This document shows positions 21,586-32,708 of a stretch of DNA of 64,000 nt, one piece after another; positions within the stretch are counted from its first letter, which is position 1, and each line of letters opens with the position of its first letter. The DNA lies in assembly GCA_043228905.1 (NCBI GenBank), contig JBHGNT010000015.1:6696001-6760000 (forward strand), written 5' to 3'. Both the position numbers and the translations under genes were made by a program. The stretch is from Azolla caroliniana. Its lineage: Eukaryota > Polypodiophyta. Below the pieces are notes generated by a model. It saw only the letters and a program-made list of their open reading frames with translations. It did no database searches and had not been told where the DNA came from.

Positions 21586-22660
21586 CTCTTCTTGGGTCTT
21601 CGAATAAACCAGTAGATCATCCAAATAGATGATCAAACAAACATCCAAGAGATCTCGGAATATATCATTTTCCATGTGTTGGAAGACTGTTGCTGCATTA
21701 GTGAGGCCGAACGGTATGACTGTATACTCGAAGTGCCCATATCTGGTGCGAAACGCGGTCTTCCATTCATCTCCTAGTCGGATCCGTACAACGTTATATG
21801 CTCCTCGTAAGTCGATCTTCGTGAAGAACCTTGCACCATTGATCCGTTCTAAAAGATTTGAGATAAGGGGAAGTGCCTACCTATTTTTGATGGTGACCTT
21901 ATTCAAGCCATGGTAATCTACAACGAGACGAAGTGATCCATCCTTTTTCTTGACGAAGAAAATGGGTGAGCCGGGTGGAGATTTCGAATGCCGAATGAAA
22001 CCATTTTCCAAATTCTCCTCTATATAGGCTCGAAGGACTTCTAGCTCGGTTGGTGAAAAATTGTAGATCGGTCCCCATGGTGGCTCTTTTCCCGGTTGTA
22101 AATCGATGGGGCAATCATACGATCGATGGTGAGGAAGCGTATTGGCTTGTACTTTATCGAACACATCGGCACAATGATGATACTTCTTTGGAACTTGAAC
22201 GATGCACTCCTCTTTAGTGGTGTCGGAGGGTTTTACTGATATTGTGAAGAGAAACATTTCTTCCTTGCATCATTCTTTCCACAACTGATGTAGCGAAATG
22301 GTTGCAATCTTATGAGTCGATCCTCGGGCTTGTCAATACCGGATTTCTCTTGTTCTCCAATCTATGTTTGGGTTATGTAATTCGAACCATGGTAATCCTA
22401 AAACAATGGGATGTTCTGGGATACTAATTATATTAAATGATACTACACACGCTAGATTATCTAGGACAATATTAACGGGCTCTGACTCTTCTATGATATT
22501 TCTGGAAGCAATGGGACGACCATCAATGACTACAACTACAAAGGCTAGAAACGAGAGTTTTCTGAGAGATATCTGATGAGTGTGGGCAAAATTCCTATCC
22601 ATGAAACAAGAATTAGCTCCGAAATCTAGAAGTGCTAAGACATATACTAGAGGGGTACTT
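21586..22660 (-). pseudogene. Chromovirus protease and reverse transcriptase (N-terminal part)
   Basis: From right to left: protease ALLDFGANSCFMD, where DFG replaces the usual DSG, and IVLGLPWFELHNP. RT follows with [69 protein letters not shown] and YLDDLLVYS. The frame ends a few codons after the YLDD box at the edge of the inserted Ty3 element. RNase H is not found on the far side, so it was lost. Confidence 0.85.
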
Positions 22661-23684
22661 TTAGTACTTGGGCTACGAACACATTACTAACTTGCTTAGA
22701 GGGAATGGAACCACTAATGGGCTGCAAAGATCTAGGGCTGTCCAACCAAACGGCTCCTATTTTGGTTGGACTTAATCGTTTAACTCTTCTTCTAGCTGAC
22801 TAAGGACATCAAATTTGTTTGCTAGATTTGGGCTATTAGTACTATTAGGACTATTAGATATTCCTACTGAAATAGACTCGGGTTTAATACAATTACAACT
22901 AGCAACTAGTTGGTTTAACTTGTCTTCTTGGTCTATGGGGACAATTTACTGCAATATGCCCTGGTCCACCGCAATAAAGACATAGTTGATTTGCTCGACG
23001 TCGCCATTTTTCTTCTTCTGATAATGGTCCGTGACAAGGTGTAGTGTCAATCTCCATCGGAGTCGGAGTATTCACTGGAGACGCATTATATGACTCCCTC
23101 GGAAAAGGTTTCACTACCATTGAGGCGTAGGTGGGCTTTGATCTTGCCCTCAGCATCTGGAATTGCCGTTCCGAACGATGTTCGAAAAGGCGGTTGTTGC
23201 ATCTCACCGCGCGACTGATTGCTTCTATTAATGGCTTTGGTTCTTCGAGAAAGGTCATGAGTAAATCCTTGACATCGTTGCGTAAACCATAACGAAATTG
23301 CTCCATCAATGCTTGATCATCCCAAGGGATATTGGCGACGAGTAGGCGGAAATCTGCAGCGTGTGTGAAGGCTGGACAATCACCTTGGCGTAATCGTCAG
23401 ATTTTGTTGATTGCTTTCCTTATGCTGTTAGTATCTCCAAAACAGGCTTTAAACTCACTTATAAATTCTTCAAAATTGTTTAGTAATGGAGATTCGTTTT
23501 TTAATAACAGAGTGAACTATGCCAATGCTGAGGCACTAAGTAGATTGCCTACTAGTCCCACTCGTAATGCATCGGTGGGATATCGAGAAGGATGCATTTG
23601 AATCACTAAACATACCTGATTCAGAAAACCTCTAAACTGTGATTGGGTCCCATCAAATTTTGCAGGAAGACCAATCTTGGGTTC
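22661..23684 (-). pseudogene. Chromovirus gag, middle and C-terminal part
   Basis: The minus strand reads KIGLPAKFDGTQSQFRGF and MEQFRYGLRNDVKDLLMTF, then CLYCGGPGHIAVNCPHR (C-x2-C-x4-H-x4-C knuckle). This is the sushi/Tf-like gag pattern typical of chromoviruses. Stops occur near 23500 and 23400. The N-terminus continues on the other side of the copia insertion at 28056-28260. Confidence 0.82.
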
Positions 23685-23689
23685 TTTGT

Positions 23690-24146
23690 TGTAAAGAATC
23701 GGGTATGATTCTTGTGTAGTGGAAGAGATGTGTGTTATGTATATGTGTGAGAGGAATTAGAGGAGAGAAGAGAGAACACAAGATAGATAGAAAAAGGAAT
23801 ACTCAAGAAGAAGGTGTATATTCACAAGTAGAATAAGAAATAAAAAATGTAGCATTACAAGGAGTCACAACTGACTTAGTATGAAGTATGAGGAGGGTGC
23901 TTTACATAGAGTCACCCTCTCTCTTCATTAACTTACAACAACCACTCTCTCTCTTGGGGACTGGGGAATGTGAAGACTCATAGTCATGGGGAATATGTAA
24001 CTCATTAGTTATGTGTCATAGAATATGATTCTATGATACATAGTTAATGTGTAGAGAGTAGTGGTGTGACTCTTGACCTTTGAGTAATCATAGATTCTCA
24101 AAAGGTGTTTTCACACGTTGTGCTATGTTGAGCTTGATTCTCAACA
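23690..24146 (-). repeat. 3' LTR of copia element A
   Basis: Starts tgtaaagaatc and ends gattctcaaca, so the two ends are short inverted repeats (TGT..ACA). Adjacent on the right is the polypurine tract read on the minus strand. Confidence 0.95.
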
Positions 24147-24312
24147 CGCCCCCTCAAGCTGAACTCGGGTTGGTTCCTTTCGATTGATGTTCGCTTCGGT
24201 TGGTATCCGGTTCGGACGAGCTCCGGTGTTCGCTTCGGCTTGTACCCGGTTCGGACGGTATTCGGTTCTCGCTTGTACTCCCCCTCAAGCTTGGCAAGTC
24301 AAGGATCATCAA

Positions 24313-26306
24313 TCAAAGGTTTGACATAAATTGCTGAAGCTTGTAAGCTCCTAAGGCTTTGGTGAAGATGTTGGTCATCTGAAGATTCGTGTTGATGTGT
24401 TGAAGGTCGACATCTCCGGCTTGTATGCGCTCTCGAATGAAGTGATAGTGCACTTCGAGGTGCTTTGTGCGCGCATGGAACACCGCGTTCTGAGCCAGAT
24501 ATATACTATTCATATTGTTGCAGTAAATGGGAGTTGGATCCTTGATGGGGATGCCCAGATCTTCAAAATCCTCTTGACCCATACGACTTCACATGCAGCT
24601 ATGGCTGCGCCCCTGTATTCAGCCTCCGTACTCGAAAGTGCAATGGTAGGCTGCTTCTTACTACAAGATATTGCTCCGCTACCGAGCGAGAAGACAAATC
24701 TGGAGGTCGATCGTCGATCAACTTTGTAGCCTGCCCAGTCCGTGTTTGTGTACCCTTCAAGTTGTATTGGTGTGGCCGATGCGTAGAGAACGCCGTAATC
24801 CATTGTGCCGCTCACGTATTGTAATACAAGCTTAGCGCAATCCAAGTGAATGTCGCGTGGTTTATGAATGAATTGGCTGAGGAGTCCGACTGGATAAGTA
24901 AGGTCGGGTCGAGTGATCGTGAGATAGATGAGGCTCTCGATCAATTGACGATATTGGGTCAGCTCGCACTTGTATGTGCCGCAGTCAACATCTAGTTTGA
25001 GATTTCGATCGAGAGGCATAGCGACCGATTTGCACTCAATCATCCGGAACTTGTATAACAAGTTGAGAATGTAGTGCCGTTGAGAGATCATAATGCCGAT
25101 CGGAATCTGAATTACTTCATGGAGCTCCTTCATGTCCATCATCTCGAATATTGAGAGGAGGGACTTCACCTTGTTCATGTCGACTAGACTTTCACCTCCA
25201 ATGACCAGATCATCCACGTATAGGATGATGATAATTAGGCTTCTAGAGTCGTGTCGTACGTAGAGGGAGTTGTCAGATTTCGACACTAGAAAGCCGATTT
25301 GATGAAGATATTGCGTAATCTTTGGATGCCAAGTACACAATGCTTGCTTGAGGCCGTAGAGAGGCTTTTTGAGGTGGCATACGACTTTTAGATGAATGCG
25401 CAATTCGAAGCCAGGTGGTTGTACCATGTACACCTCCTTGTCTAATTCGCCTTGAAGAACGGCGTTCTTGACGTCCATTTGGTGGAGGTCCCACCCTTTT
25501 GCCGCTGCAAGTGTGATCATGGTCCACACCGTCGTCATCTTTGCCACCGCGGCAAAGGTCTCTTCATAGTGGACTCCATGTGTTTGTGCGTATCCTTTCG
25601 CTACGAGTCGAGCTTTGTAGCAGTTGACGGAGCCGTCAACATTATACTTCACCTTGTAGATCCATCTACATCCGATCGCCTTCCTGTGCGGTGAGTGGGG
25701 AACGATATCCCATGTGTCATTCTTCTGTAGTGCACGCATCTCCTTGTTCATTGCTTCAATCCATCGCGGGTCCTTCGCGGCTTCGGAAAAGGTTTCCGGC
25801 TCCCGTACTGTTGCGACCTTCATCATAAAGGCGTAATGGTATTCCATATACTCATTGTAGCCGAAGTGGCTTATGAGGTTCTTTTCATGGGTGGATCGGC
25901 GTAGCTTCTCGTTTGCGGATTCTAAGGCTTTCTTCACTCCATTTGTCCGGATCTCAAGACCTTCGAACTCACTATCGAGGGAGTGAGTTGATTCATTGCC
26001 GTCGAAGTGATCGTCTTCATACTTTGGCATTTTCGCCTTCCCTTTGTCCATCTTCGGACTCAGCCAAGATGTGCTTTGATTGATCAGGGGCTCTTGTGGC
26101 CCACTAAGCCTTGTCGTAATTGGGCTTTCTTCAAACATGCGTGTGAGTCGATCTTTGGCTTCTATCTCTATTTCGGCGGAATCTAGGTCGAGCAGAATCA
26201 AAGTCGATGTTGTCTCTGGTGCATACCAGGATGTGGACTCATCGAAAATGACGTCTCGACTTACTCGAGATTTTCGAGTTGAGGGGTTGTAGGACTTGTA
26301 CCCCTT
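24313..26306 (-). pseudogene. Copia A reverse transcriptase-RNase H
   Basis: From 26201 to 24510 the minus strand is open for 563 codons. It holds the integrase-RT linker, RT motifs (GCRWIYKVKYNVDGSVN, HQMDVKNAVLQGELDKEVYM, QPPGFE, YVDDLVIGGE) and RNase H (YTNTDWAGYKVDRRSTSR, STEAEYRGAAIAACE). A frameshift near 24570 moves the last RNase H part (YCNNMNSIYLAQN, HYHFIRERIQAGDVDL) to another frame ending at 24313. Upstream, a TAA in YSLE*KGYKSYNP (a CAA to TAA change) separates it from integrase. Confidence 0.9.
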
Positions 26307-27432
26307 TTACTCCAGTGAGTATCCTACGAGGATACATTTCTCCGACTTCGGGTCGAGCTTTTGATGCTTCTCGTCGGGGATGTGCACGTACGCAATGGCG
26401 CCGAATATCCGAACATGGGATAGGTCCGGCTTCTTTCCGAAGAACTTCTCATGCGGAGTATGGTCATACACGCCGGATGTCGTACACCGATTCATGAGGT
26501 ATACGGCAGTGTTAGCCGCTTCTGCCCAGTACGACTTTGGCACATGCTTTTCGTTCATCATGGCCCGTGCTACTTTGAGAATGTGCCAATTCTTTTGTTC
26601 AGCCACTCCGTTTTGTTGTGGCGTACGTCGACATGAAAATTCTCGATGAATTCCTTCTTTCCTTAGATACGCCATAAACTCATCCGAGAAATATTCCTCG
26701 CCTCCATCTTGTTGCCGTAATTGAGAGTTGTTCTCGTAACCCGAGCCTTGTCCGCCTCGTCCTTGGCCGAATCGGCCTCTTCTTGCATGACTGCGTCCTC
26801 TTCCTCCATCCAAGTGCGTGTAGAGCATTTGGCCTTCCGAGCCATTACTCCTTGTTCGAACATGGTTTTCTTCAACCAAAAACATCAATTGAAGATCGAA
26901 GAAGGAGGGCAGATTCTCCTGTGCTAGTACGGCAGTTCGCATCGTGCCGAATCTGGTGCAAGCCGCCGAGACATATTTGCACCATCTCGTCATCCTCCAC
27001 GGTTACGCTTATCGAGCCGAGCGAATCACAAAGCTCCTTGAACTTCAAGGTGTAGCTCGTGACGGACATATCGCTTTGTTGGATATTATTCAACTTTTGG
27101 CGGAGTTGAAGCTTTCTCGCGGTAGTGTTGTCGGCGAAAATCTTTCGTAGATTCTCCCACACTTCCCTCGGTGTCTTGGCTTCTCGAATGTACCCGAGCA
27201 TGTCGTCGTGAACACATGTCGTCAAGAAATACATCACTCAGCTTGCCGCTTGCTCCCACGTTGCATAGTCGGCGTCTTCCAGCTTGGGTCGGTTTTCTTG
27301 TGCTCCCTTGATGTAACCCCAATAGCCTTGGCCAACAATGTATTGGTGCATCTTGTACTCCCAAAATGCAAAGTTGTTTCGGTCCAACTTCTCACTAGGG
27401 AGAGCACTCCCCTTTTGAGTATTCATTGTCAA
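26307..27432 (-). pseudogene. Copia A gag fused by deletion to the integrase core
   Basis: Gag starts MNTQKGSALPSEKLDRNNF near 27426 and shows GYWGYIKGAQE, LRQKLNNIQQSDMSVTSYT and DEMVQICLGGL. There is a TGA at 27238 (CGA to TGA) and a frameshift near 26950. The Gly/Arg-rich gag tail (GGRGRSHARRGRFGQGRGG) runs in frame straight into QDGGEEYFSDEFMAYLRKEG of the integrase core, then TPQQNGVAEQKN. The deletion thus removed the CCHC knuckle, protease, integrase zinc finger and first catalytic Asp while keeping the frame open. Confidence 0.88.
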
Positions 27433-27575
27433 TTAAGCGTCCTTTCTTCTTTTCCTTCTCTCTCGAACACAAGCTATGTAGTGGTACTATGATAGCAATG
27501 AGCCGGTTCTTCTTGAACGTCGGCGTAGAGCACAACACACGATCACGAAGAGGCGAGTGGGCTAGGTCAAGCTAC

Positions 27576-27593
27576 CAAATCGCTCTGATACCA
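27576..27593 (-). other. Primer-binding site of copia A
   Basis: On the minus strand, directly after the 5' LTR, the sequence TGGTATCAGAGCGATTTG is the complement of a plant initiator-Met-tRNA 3' region, the normal minus-strand DNA primer for copia elements. Confidence 0.85.
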
Positions 27594-28050
27594 TGTAAAG
27601 AATCGGGTATGATTCTTGTGTAGTGGAAGAGATGTGTGTTATGTATATGTGTGAGAGGAATTAGAGGAGAGAAGAGAGAAAACAAGATAGATAGAAAAAG
27701 GAATACTCAAGAAGAAGGTGTATATTCACAAGTAGAATAGGAAATAAAAAATGTAGCATTACAAGGAGTCACAACCGACTTAATATGAAGTATGAAGAGG
27801 GTGCTTTATATAGAGTCACCCTCTCTCGTCATTAACTTACAACAACCACTCTCTCTCTTGGGGATTGGGGAATGTGAAGACTCATAGTCATGGGGAATAT
27901 GTAACTCATTAGTTATGTGTCATAGAATATGATTCTATGACACATAGTTAATCTGTAGAGAGTAGTTGTGTGACTCTTGACCTTTGAGTAATCATAGATT
28001 CTCAAAAGGTGTGTTCACACATTATGCTATGTTGAGCTTCATTCTCAACA
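27594..28050 (-). repeat. 5' LTR of copia element A
   Basis: Same length as its partner at 23690-24146 and about 97 percent identical by eye. It is followed by the target duplication TTTGT (28051-28055). Confidence 0.95.
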
Positions 28051-28055
28051 TTTGT

Positions 28056-28260
28056 GAATCCCTTGAGTGCTTGATCCTTGTTGTTGTAGTGATACAATAG
28101 TCGCTTCAAGTTGTACACGTAACGTCAGCTCCCCGTGTTGTTGTTGTTTTTCAAGCACTATTTGTTGAAGATCCCCCAACAAACGGTGATTTTCTTGTTC
28201 TAGTGCTACAAATTTCTCTTTTAAGCACTACAGCTCTAAGAAAACAAATTGGTATTCCTG
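28056..28260 (-). pseudogene. Chromovirus gag N-terminal coiled coil
   Basis: The minus strand reads EKFVALEQENHRLLGDLQQ and VLEKQQQQHGELTLRVQL, a heptad-like coiled coil at the gag N-terminus, joining across the copia insertion to 23684. There is one stop (TAG) in the N-terminal part. The stretch from 28261 to 28505 is the purine-rich leader. Confidence 0.65.
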
Positions 28261-28505
28261 AGCGCTAATAGTTTCCAGTTTACTAGGGAGGATAAGAGGG
28301 TTAGTATGAGGGAAAGAAAGGGGTAAGAAGATGAGGGAAACCAGAAAGAAAACCAGAAAAAAGGGGATATGTAAGAAGATAAAAGGAAGAGGAGGAAAGG
28401 AGGAGATAGAAGGAGGCAAATTGGTTCAAACTGTCAGGAATAGTACTAAGACAGAGAAGAAATTAGTACTAAGAGAGGAATATTAGTACTAAGAGGAATA
28501 GAGGG

Positions 28506-28823
28506 TGTAGAACACGAGAGAGAGAGAGAGAGAAAATGATGATGACAACGATAGATTATGTGAGAAAAATATACAAGGAAGGCTAGGAGGCTAAAGACTA
28601 GTGTTGAACTGATTTGGTTCGAAATAATGCCTTGTGCCTCCTTTTATAGTGTTCTCAGGAGTAATCCTGAAGCTTCTAGAATGTTCTAGAGAAATCTGGA
28701 ATATACATTAATTTTCTATAGTAAAACTTAAATTTTATATATTACAATAGATAGTGTAATGGTCAAGAGCTCGACCCATGTAAAATAAGGTCATGGGTTC
28801 GAGTCTTGCAATATCATGACACA
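28506..28823 (-). repeat. 5' LTR of the chromovirus
   Basis: The first 128 bp match 11613-11743 (tgtagaacac, AG microsatellite, ggaaggctaggaggct). The rest has no partner left because the 3' LTR is truncated. A tRNA-like module (taatggtcaagag ... gggttcgagtctt) lies near 28757-28805. The right edge, around catgacaca, is an estimate. Confidence 0.65.
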
Positions 28824-28978
28824 CTTCTTTCTACGTAAGCAGGGACAACTTTTTCATCAACAACTCTTGTATCTTCATATAAACCTTATGGCTAAGAAAC
28901 ATTACATGCTAAGTTTAAAATAAAGGGAAAATTAACAAAGCAATCCAATGAAAAACAATCATCACATAGAATACTCAC

Positions 28979-29043
28979 TTTTGAAACTCTATGACCATTT
29001 CATCCAAGCTGAACTCCTTGGCGGTCACACTTGATAAAACAGA
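28979..29043 (-). pseudogene. Candidate upstream exon of the methyltransferase-like gene
   Basis: Between the chromovirus LTR and a copia LTR the minus strand reads SSVTAKEFSLDEMVIEFQ, followed by GTGAGT and a T-rich stretch like a plant intron. Next on this strand, once the 17-kb insert is removed, comes the acceptor TTGCAG and ETTSLMGDNNEG of the exon at 11497. A reading EFQ/ETT is plausible, but the phase is off by one base in an A-run, so linkage is inferred. The exon is cut on its 5' side by the copia LTR at 29044. Confidence 0.4.
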
Positions 29044-29464
29044 TGTTAAAGTTAATATGTGGAAGCTTTGACAAACCGGTTTGTTCGGATAGCAACAGAA
29101 AATATACACAGGTTTAATGGAAGCTTATATCACATAGATAGAGAGGGGGAGAGACAGAGAGAGTAAAGCAAAATAAACTACATTCAAAATAATAACACTA
29201 TGTACATACAATGTGCTCAGTGAGCCCTTTTATACAAACCCATAAAGGACTGACAGAAGTACTAAAAATTACTTCAATGCTCATACAAGCGACTGACACT
29301 AACTCCAAGGAATCTTCCTACGTACTAGGCTAAGATTGTAGACCTCTAACGGCCTACCGGTGATAATCCGATCTGGCTCTCCATTCCAGTTCCTGGTTCT
29401 AGATACTGATCTGGCTTTGGCTTATTTAGTCGATCTAGATCTGGTTGAGGTTGTCCGCTAAACA
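29044..29464 (-). repeat. 3' LTR of copia element C
   Basis: Starts tgttaaag and ends gctaaaca (TGTT..AACA). Adjacent to it, ctcaagctcaacttgagg matches the motif next to the LTR junction at 6878-6905 in the related copy. Contains an AG microsatellite near 29145 and a minus-strand TATA-like tataaaagg near 29230. Confidence 0.75.
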
Positions 29465-29533
29465 CTCACCCTCAAGCTCAACTTGAGGTCGGATTGTGGT
29501 GTCAGTGTTTGTGTTTGCCGATTCTTTCCTTCG

Positions 29534-29913
29534 CATAATAACCAAGATCATTAATCCTAAAATAAAGACATGAATGACACAATCATACTGAAAATATGCG
29601 CTACCACCCATCCGCCCCCGCGCAAGAGTCAACAACGCAGACGAGGAATACCAACCAGGATCTCCACATCAGGACTTTGATAGATGTCTAGTCCACATTA
29701 AAGAGAGCTTCGTCAAAACCACTCATGGGGCTCCCCCTGACTAAGGAGAGTATGCTCTATCTATAGGACCTAGGCCATGTAATGACATCTATGTGACCAA
29801 TCATGTGTGGGGTACCCAATGACACACATTAGGTTAGTCACATAAAGACGAAGACTCAGATATTACAGTATGATAGACCCCACATAAGCACGTCTAAACC
29901 AATGAACATTACA
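29534..29913 (-). repeat. 3' LTR of the second chromovirus-like element
   Basis: Homologous to 42165-42559 throughout (ataataaccaagatcattaatcc ... gaacattaca), 15 bp shorter. The outermost bases are not the canonical TG, presumably mutated. Confidence 0.9.
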
Positions 29914-29929
29914 TACTCCCCCCCTCCGT

Positions 29930-31318
29930 TTAATTGCACTCTTGCAATGGGAAGTTAGGAGAATGTTTGCGTAATGTCTCTTCAGTTTTCGACGTGTTGT
30001 CTTCTTCTAATCTATCCTTCCACTTAACCTTATAGCGATGAACAACCTTTGACCTTAGGTTTCTGGACCTATGGTCAATGATTTTCTCAGGTTCATGTGG
30101 AGCAAAACGATCATCCTCCAATGTCGATATATTAGACGGTGATACAACATTATCATCATAACCAATTGCCTCCTTTAATCGACTCACGTGGAATACAGGA
30201 TGAACCATAATGTTGGAAGGAAAATCTAAATGATAAGCATTGGGACCTATACATTTTAAAACTTTATATGGTTCACAATACCGTGGGGCTAATTTTGCAC
30301 ATGGTCCTGTTCTCAATGTTTTTGAGTCCTTAGGAACCCATAGAAAAACCTATTGTCCTACGTGGAATTCCCTTTGTTTCCTATCATGATTCACATAAAA
30401 GTCATTTCTGTCCCATGCCATCCTAAGGTTTTCTTCTGCTAATTTACATGCTTCAAGCATATCAAAGAGAAAATCCTTTGTATTATCCAATGTATACAAA
30501 TCAAATGAAACATCAATAGGAGGACGTGGCGTATAACCATACATCAACATGAACGGAATGTATTTTGTTGATCTATTGTTAGCGCTGTTGTAGGCAAATT
30601 CCACCATAGAAGGTAAATCTCCCATAATGAGGGTTTTTGCGCTACATATTCTCTCAACATATCCTCTAATATCTGATTCACTCTCTCAGTGTGCCCATCT
30701 TACTGAGGATGATCAGAATGTGCTTTTAAACTTGGAGTCTCGATCACTTACAATCTCCATCGGTAGACCATATAAGCTATAAAGATATTTAATAAACTTA
30801 ATAGCCAATTGCTTTGCGATAATTGTGGATTTTGTTGGAATGAATCTTGCCATCTTGGTAAGCCGATCAACAACCACCCAAATGGCATTATTTCCCTCAG
30901 TGGAACGAGGTAATCTAACTATGAAATCCATGGATATAGTTTGCCACTTTTAAGCTGGAATATCGAGAGGTTGCAATAAGCCAACTTTTTTCTGTTGTTC
31001 GGCCTTAATGACCTGACATGGTGGACAATGTATAACATAGGACTCTACCTTAGGTTTCATTTTTGGCTAGAAAAACATATCTTTAATCAAAGCTAATGTT
31101 CTTTGCACACCAGGATGTCCAGTAGAAGGGGCATCATGACATTCATACAAAATTTTATTCTTGATATCCTTTAGGTGTGGTATGCAAACCTTACTATTGC
31201 GGTACAATAACCCATTCGCAACATACTAAAGGTTCTTCGGGGTAGATATGGTTCCATAATCCATGTCAGTACCTGTTCTAGCTCTCTTCCAGAACTTGGA
31301 AAATTTTCTGTCATCAAG
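29930..31318 (-). pseudogene. Ty3 integrase with chromodomain-like tail
   Basis: Right to left the minus strand reads the zinc region and core: MDFIVRLPRSTEGNNAIW and VVDRLTKMARFIP, then LPMEIVSDRDSKFKSTF. It continues with MVEFAYNSANNRST, CAKLAPRYCEPYKVLKCIG, and HPVFHVSRLKE. A C-terminal segment KIIDHRSRNLRSKVVHRYKV then KWKD resembles a chromodomain. Numerous stops and frameshifts (near 30340, 30640, 30710) make it a pseudogene. Confidence 0.82.
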
Positions 31319-32316
31319 TTATTTCTGTTTACCCCGGATCAAATCAAATAAGTCGTTAAATTCCACGAAACTTAGGGCATTGATTTCTCGAATACGACTC
31401 AAAGCATCTGAAACGGAATTCAAAGCCCCTTTTCCATATGTAATTTTGAAATCAAAGTCTTGCATCAGCTCTGGCCATCTTGCCTTTCGACCCTCAAAAT
31501 TCTTTTGAGAGAGGAAGTATTGCAAGGATTTGTGGTCCGTTAAAACAGTACATTGACTACCATACAAATAATGTTGTCATTTCTTTAAGGTATAAATGAT
31601 AGCAAATAATTCTTTTTCTTGAACCGAGTAATTTCTTTGGGCCGAAACCAATTTTTTGCTTTCAAAAGCAATTGGTCTCCCAATTAGAAATAATGCACAC
31701 CCAATAGCATAATCACTTGCATCTGTCTCAACTAGAAATGTTTGATTAGGATCAGGTATAGCTAAAGTAGGCGCATTCACAATTAATGACTTCAGTTTAT
31801 TGAAGGTTTCTTCAAGAGAGGCATTCCACTCAATAGGTTTAGTGGACTTTCTTGTAATACCCTTCATTAGGTCCGGAAATGGTGCAATGTAGGATGAATA
31901 GTTTTGAAGATATCTTCTTAAGAATCCAACAAATCCTAAGAAAGATCATAAGTCCTTAACATTTGAAGGTCATGGCCAGTATAATATGGAATCTATCTTA
32001 GATTTATCGATAGACACACACGACCTAGATATGTGGTGTCCAAGATACATAAATTCCTTTCGAAAGAAATCACATTTAGAGAGTTTGGCAAATAGCTTGT
32101 CCAAAACTATTTGGACATGACGCACATGATCCTTAAATGTTTTACTATATACCATGATGTCATTAACGAATACGAACAGGAAATCGCCTAATTGATCTCT
32201 GAATATATCATTCATCAATTGCTATAATGTGGCTGGAGCGTCGGTCAATCCAAATGATAGAACCCGAAACTCATATTGACCATAACGAGTTCGGAAAGCT
32301 GTTTTGGAAACATCTT
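31319..32316 (-). pseudogene. Ty3 RNase H and C-terminal RT
   Basis: The minus strand shows RT LMNDIFRDQLGDFLFVFVND, where VNDI replaces the usual YxDD box, and LGHHISRSCVSIDKSKID. The tether follows, then RNase H (VETDASDYAIGCALF, NYSVQEKELFAIIY, VLTDHKSLQYFL, GKGALNSVSDALSR). Loss of the first catalytic Asp of the YxDD box shows it is inactive besides the frame breaks. Confidence 0.85.
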
Positions 32317-32708
32317 CTACGATGGAAGAAACAGAAAACAGAAATAAGAAGACACAAAATATTAATGTGGAAAACCTCAAGAGGCAAAAACACGGGAGTT
32401 CTCGGAGCTCCGAGTAGGATGACTATAGGGCAGAGGTACTACAAAGTGAGATCCAGCGCAACTACCTCGAGCTGTCTTCGCCAACCGGCGGGAGACTCAG
32501 TTGTGGGTGAGTGCTATTCCGCACACCTTGGACCCCCACGACTTGATAAGTGGAACCATGGAGGCGGTCTTGTTCAATGACACTCTCGGGGAGATCGAGA
32601 AGGTGGTCAAGGAAGGCTTGAGAGAAGACTAGATGATACCGGTCGGTTCGATCGAAATGTACCAGGAAATAGAGAAGTTCAGACGAATGGTCGGGTCGGG
32701 TCGGACTA
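32317..32708 (-). repeat. Insert in Ty3 RT: diverged Tork-type LTR piece plus unassigned sequence
   Basis: The RT frame breaks after VDLHTSYH on the right and resumes [13 protein letters not shown] on the left. In between, 32328-32490 resembles the Tork LTR on the minus strand (gaaaacag, gtggaaaacc, acgggagttctc, ctgtcttcgcc). The remaining 220 bp (to 32708) is GC-richer and I cannot place it. On the plus strand it reads a short open piece MEAVLFNDTLGEIEKVV. No target duplication seen. Confidence 0.55.

Larger units (their letters stand above)
23690..28050 (-). mobile_element. Copia element A, complete ends, internal deletion, target duplication TTTGT
   Basis: Two 457-bp LTRs (23690-24146, 27594-28050) flank a minus-strand gag-pol. 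TTTGT precedes 23690 and follows 28050. A primer-binding site reading tggtatcagagcgatttgg (minus strand) abuts the right LTR and a polypurine tract (gagggggcg) abuts the left one. By hand the LTRs differ at roughly 15 of 457 positions. Its internal region lacks the gag zinc knuckle, the protease and the first half of integrase, so it cannot be autonomous. Confidence 0.95.
11613..28823 (-). mobile_element. Chromovirus (Ty3/gypsy) with two nested elements
   Basis: Minus-strand element whose order from right to left is: 5' LTR (28506-28823), gag (28260-28056 and 23684-22900), protease and RT (22660-21590), integrase with chromodomain (13200-11744), and remnant of the 3' LTR (11613-11743). It is interrupted by a copia at 23690-28050 and by another Ty3 element at 13211-21585. 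RNase H and the RT end are missing at the latter insertion point. The left flank ends tagtacgc and the right flank has tacgtaag, so TACGC/TACGT may be an imperfect target duplication, but the right LTR edge is uncertain. Confidence 0.75.

Noticed and set aside
28228-28419. Minus-strand 63-codon frame (Pro/Phe-rich)
   Set aside because: Low-complexity reading of the purine-rich chromovirus leader; no gag similarity except at its last residues, which are covered by the gag N-terminal entry.
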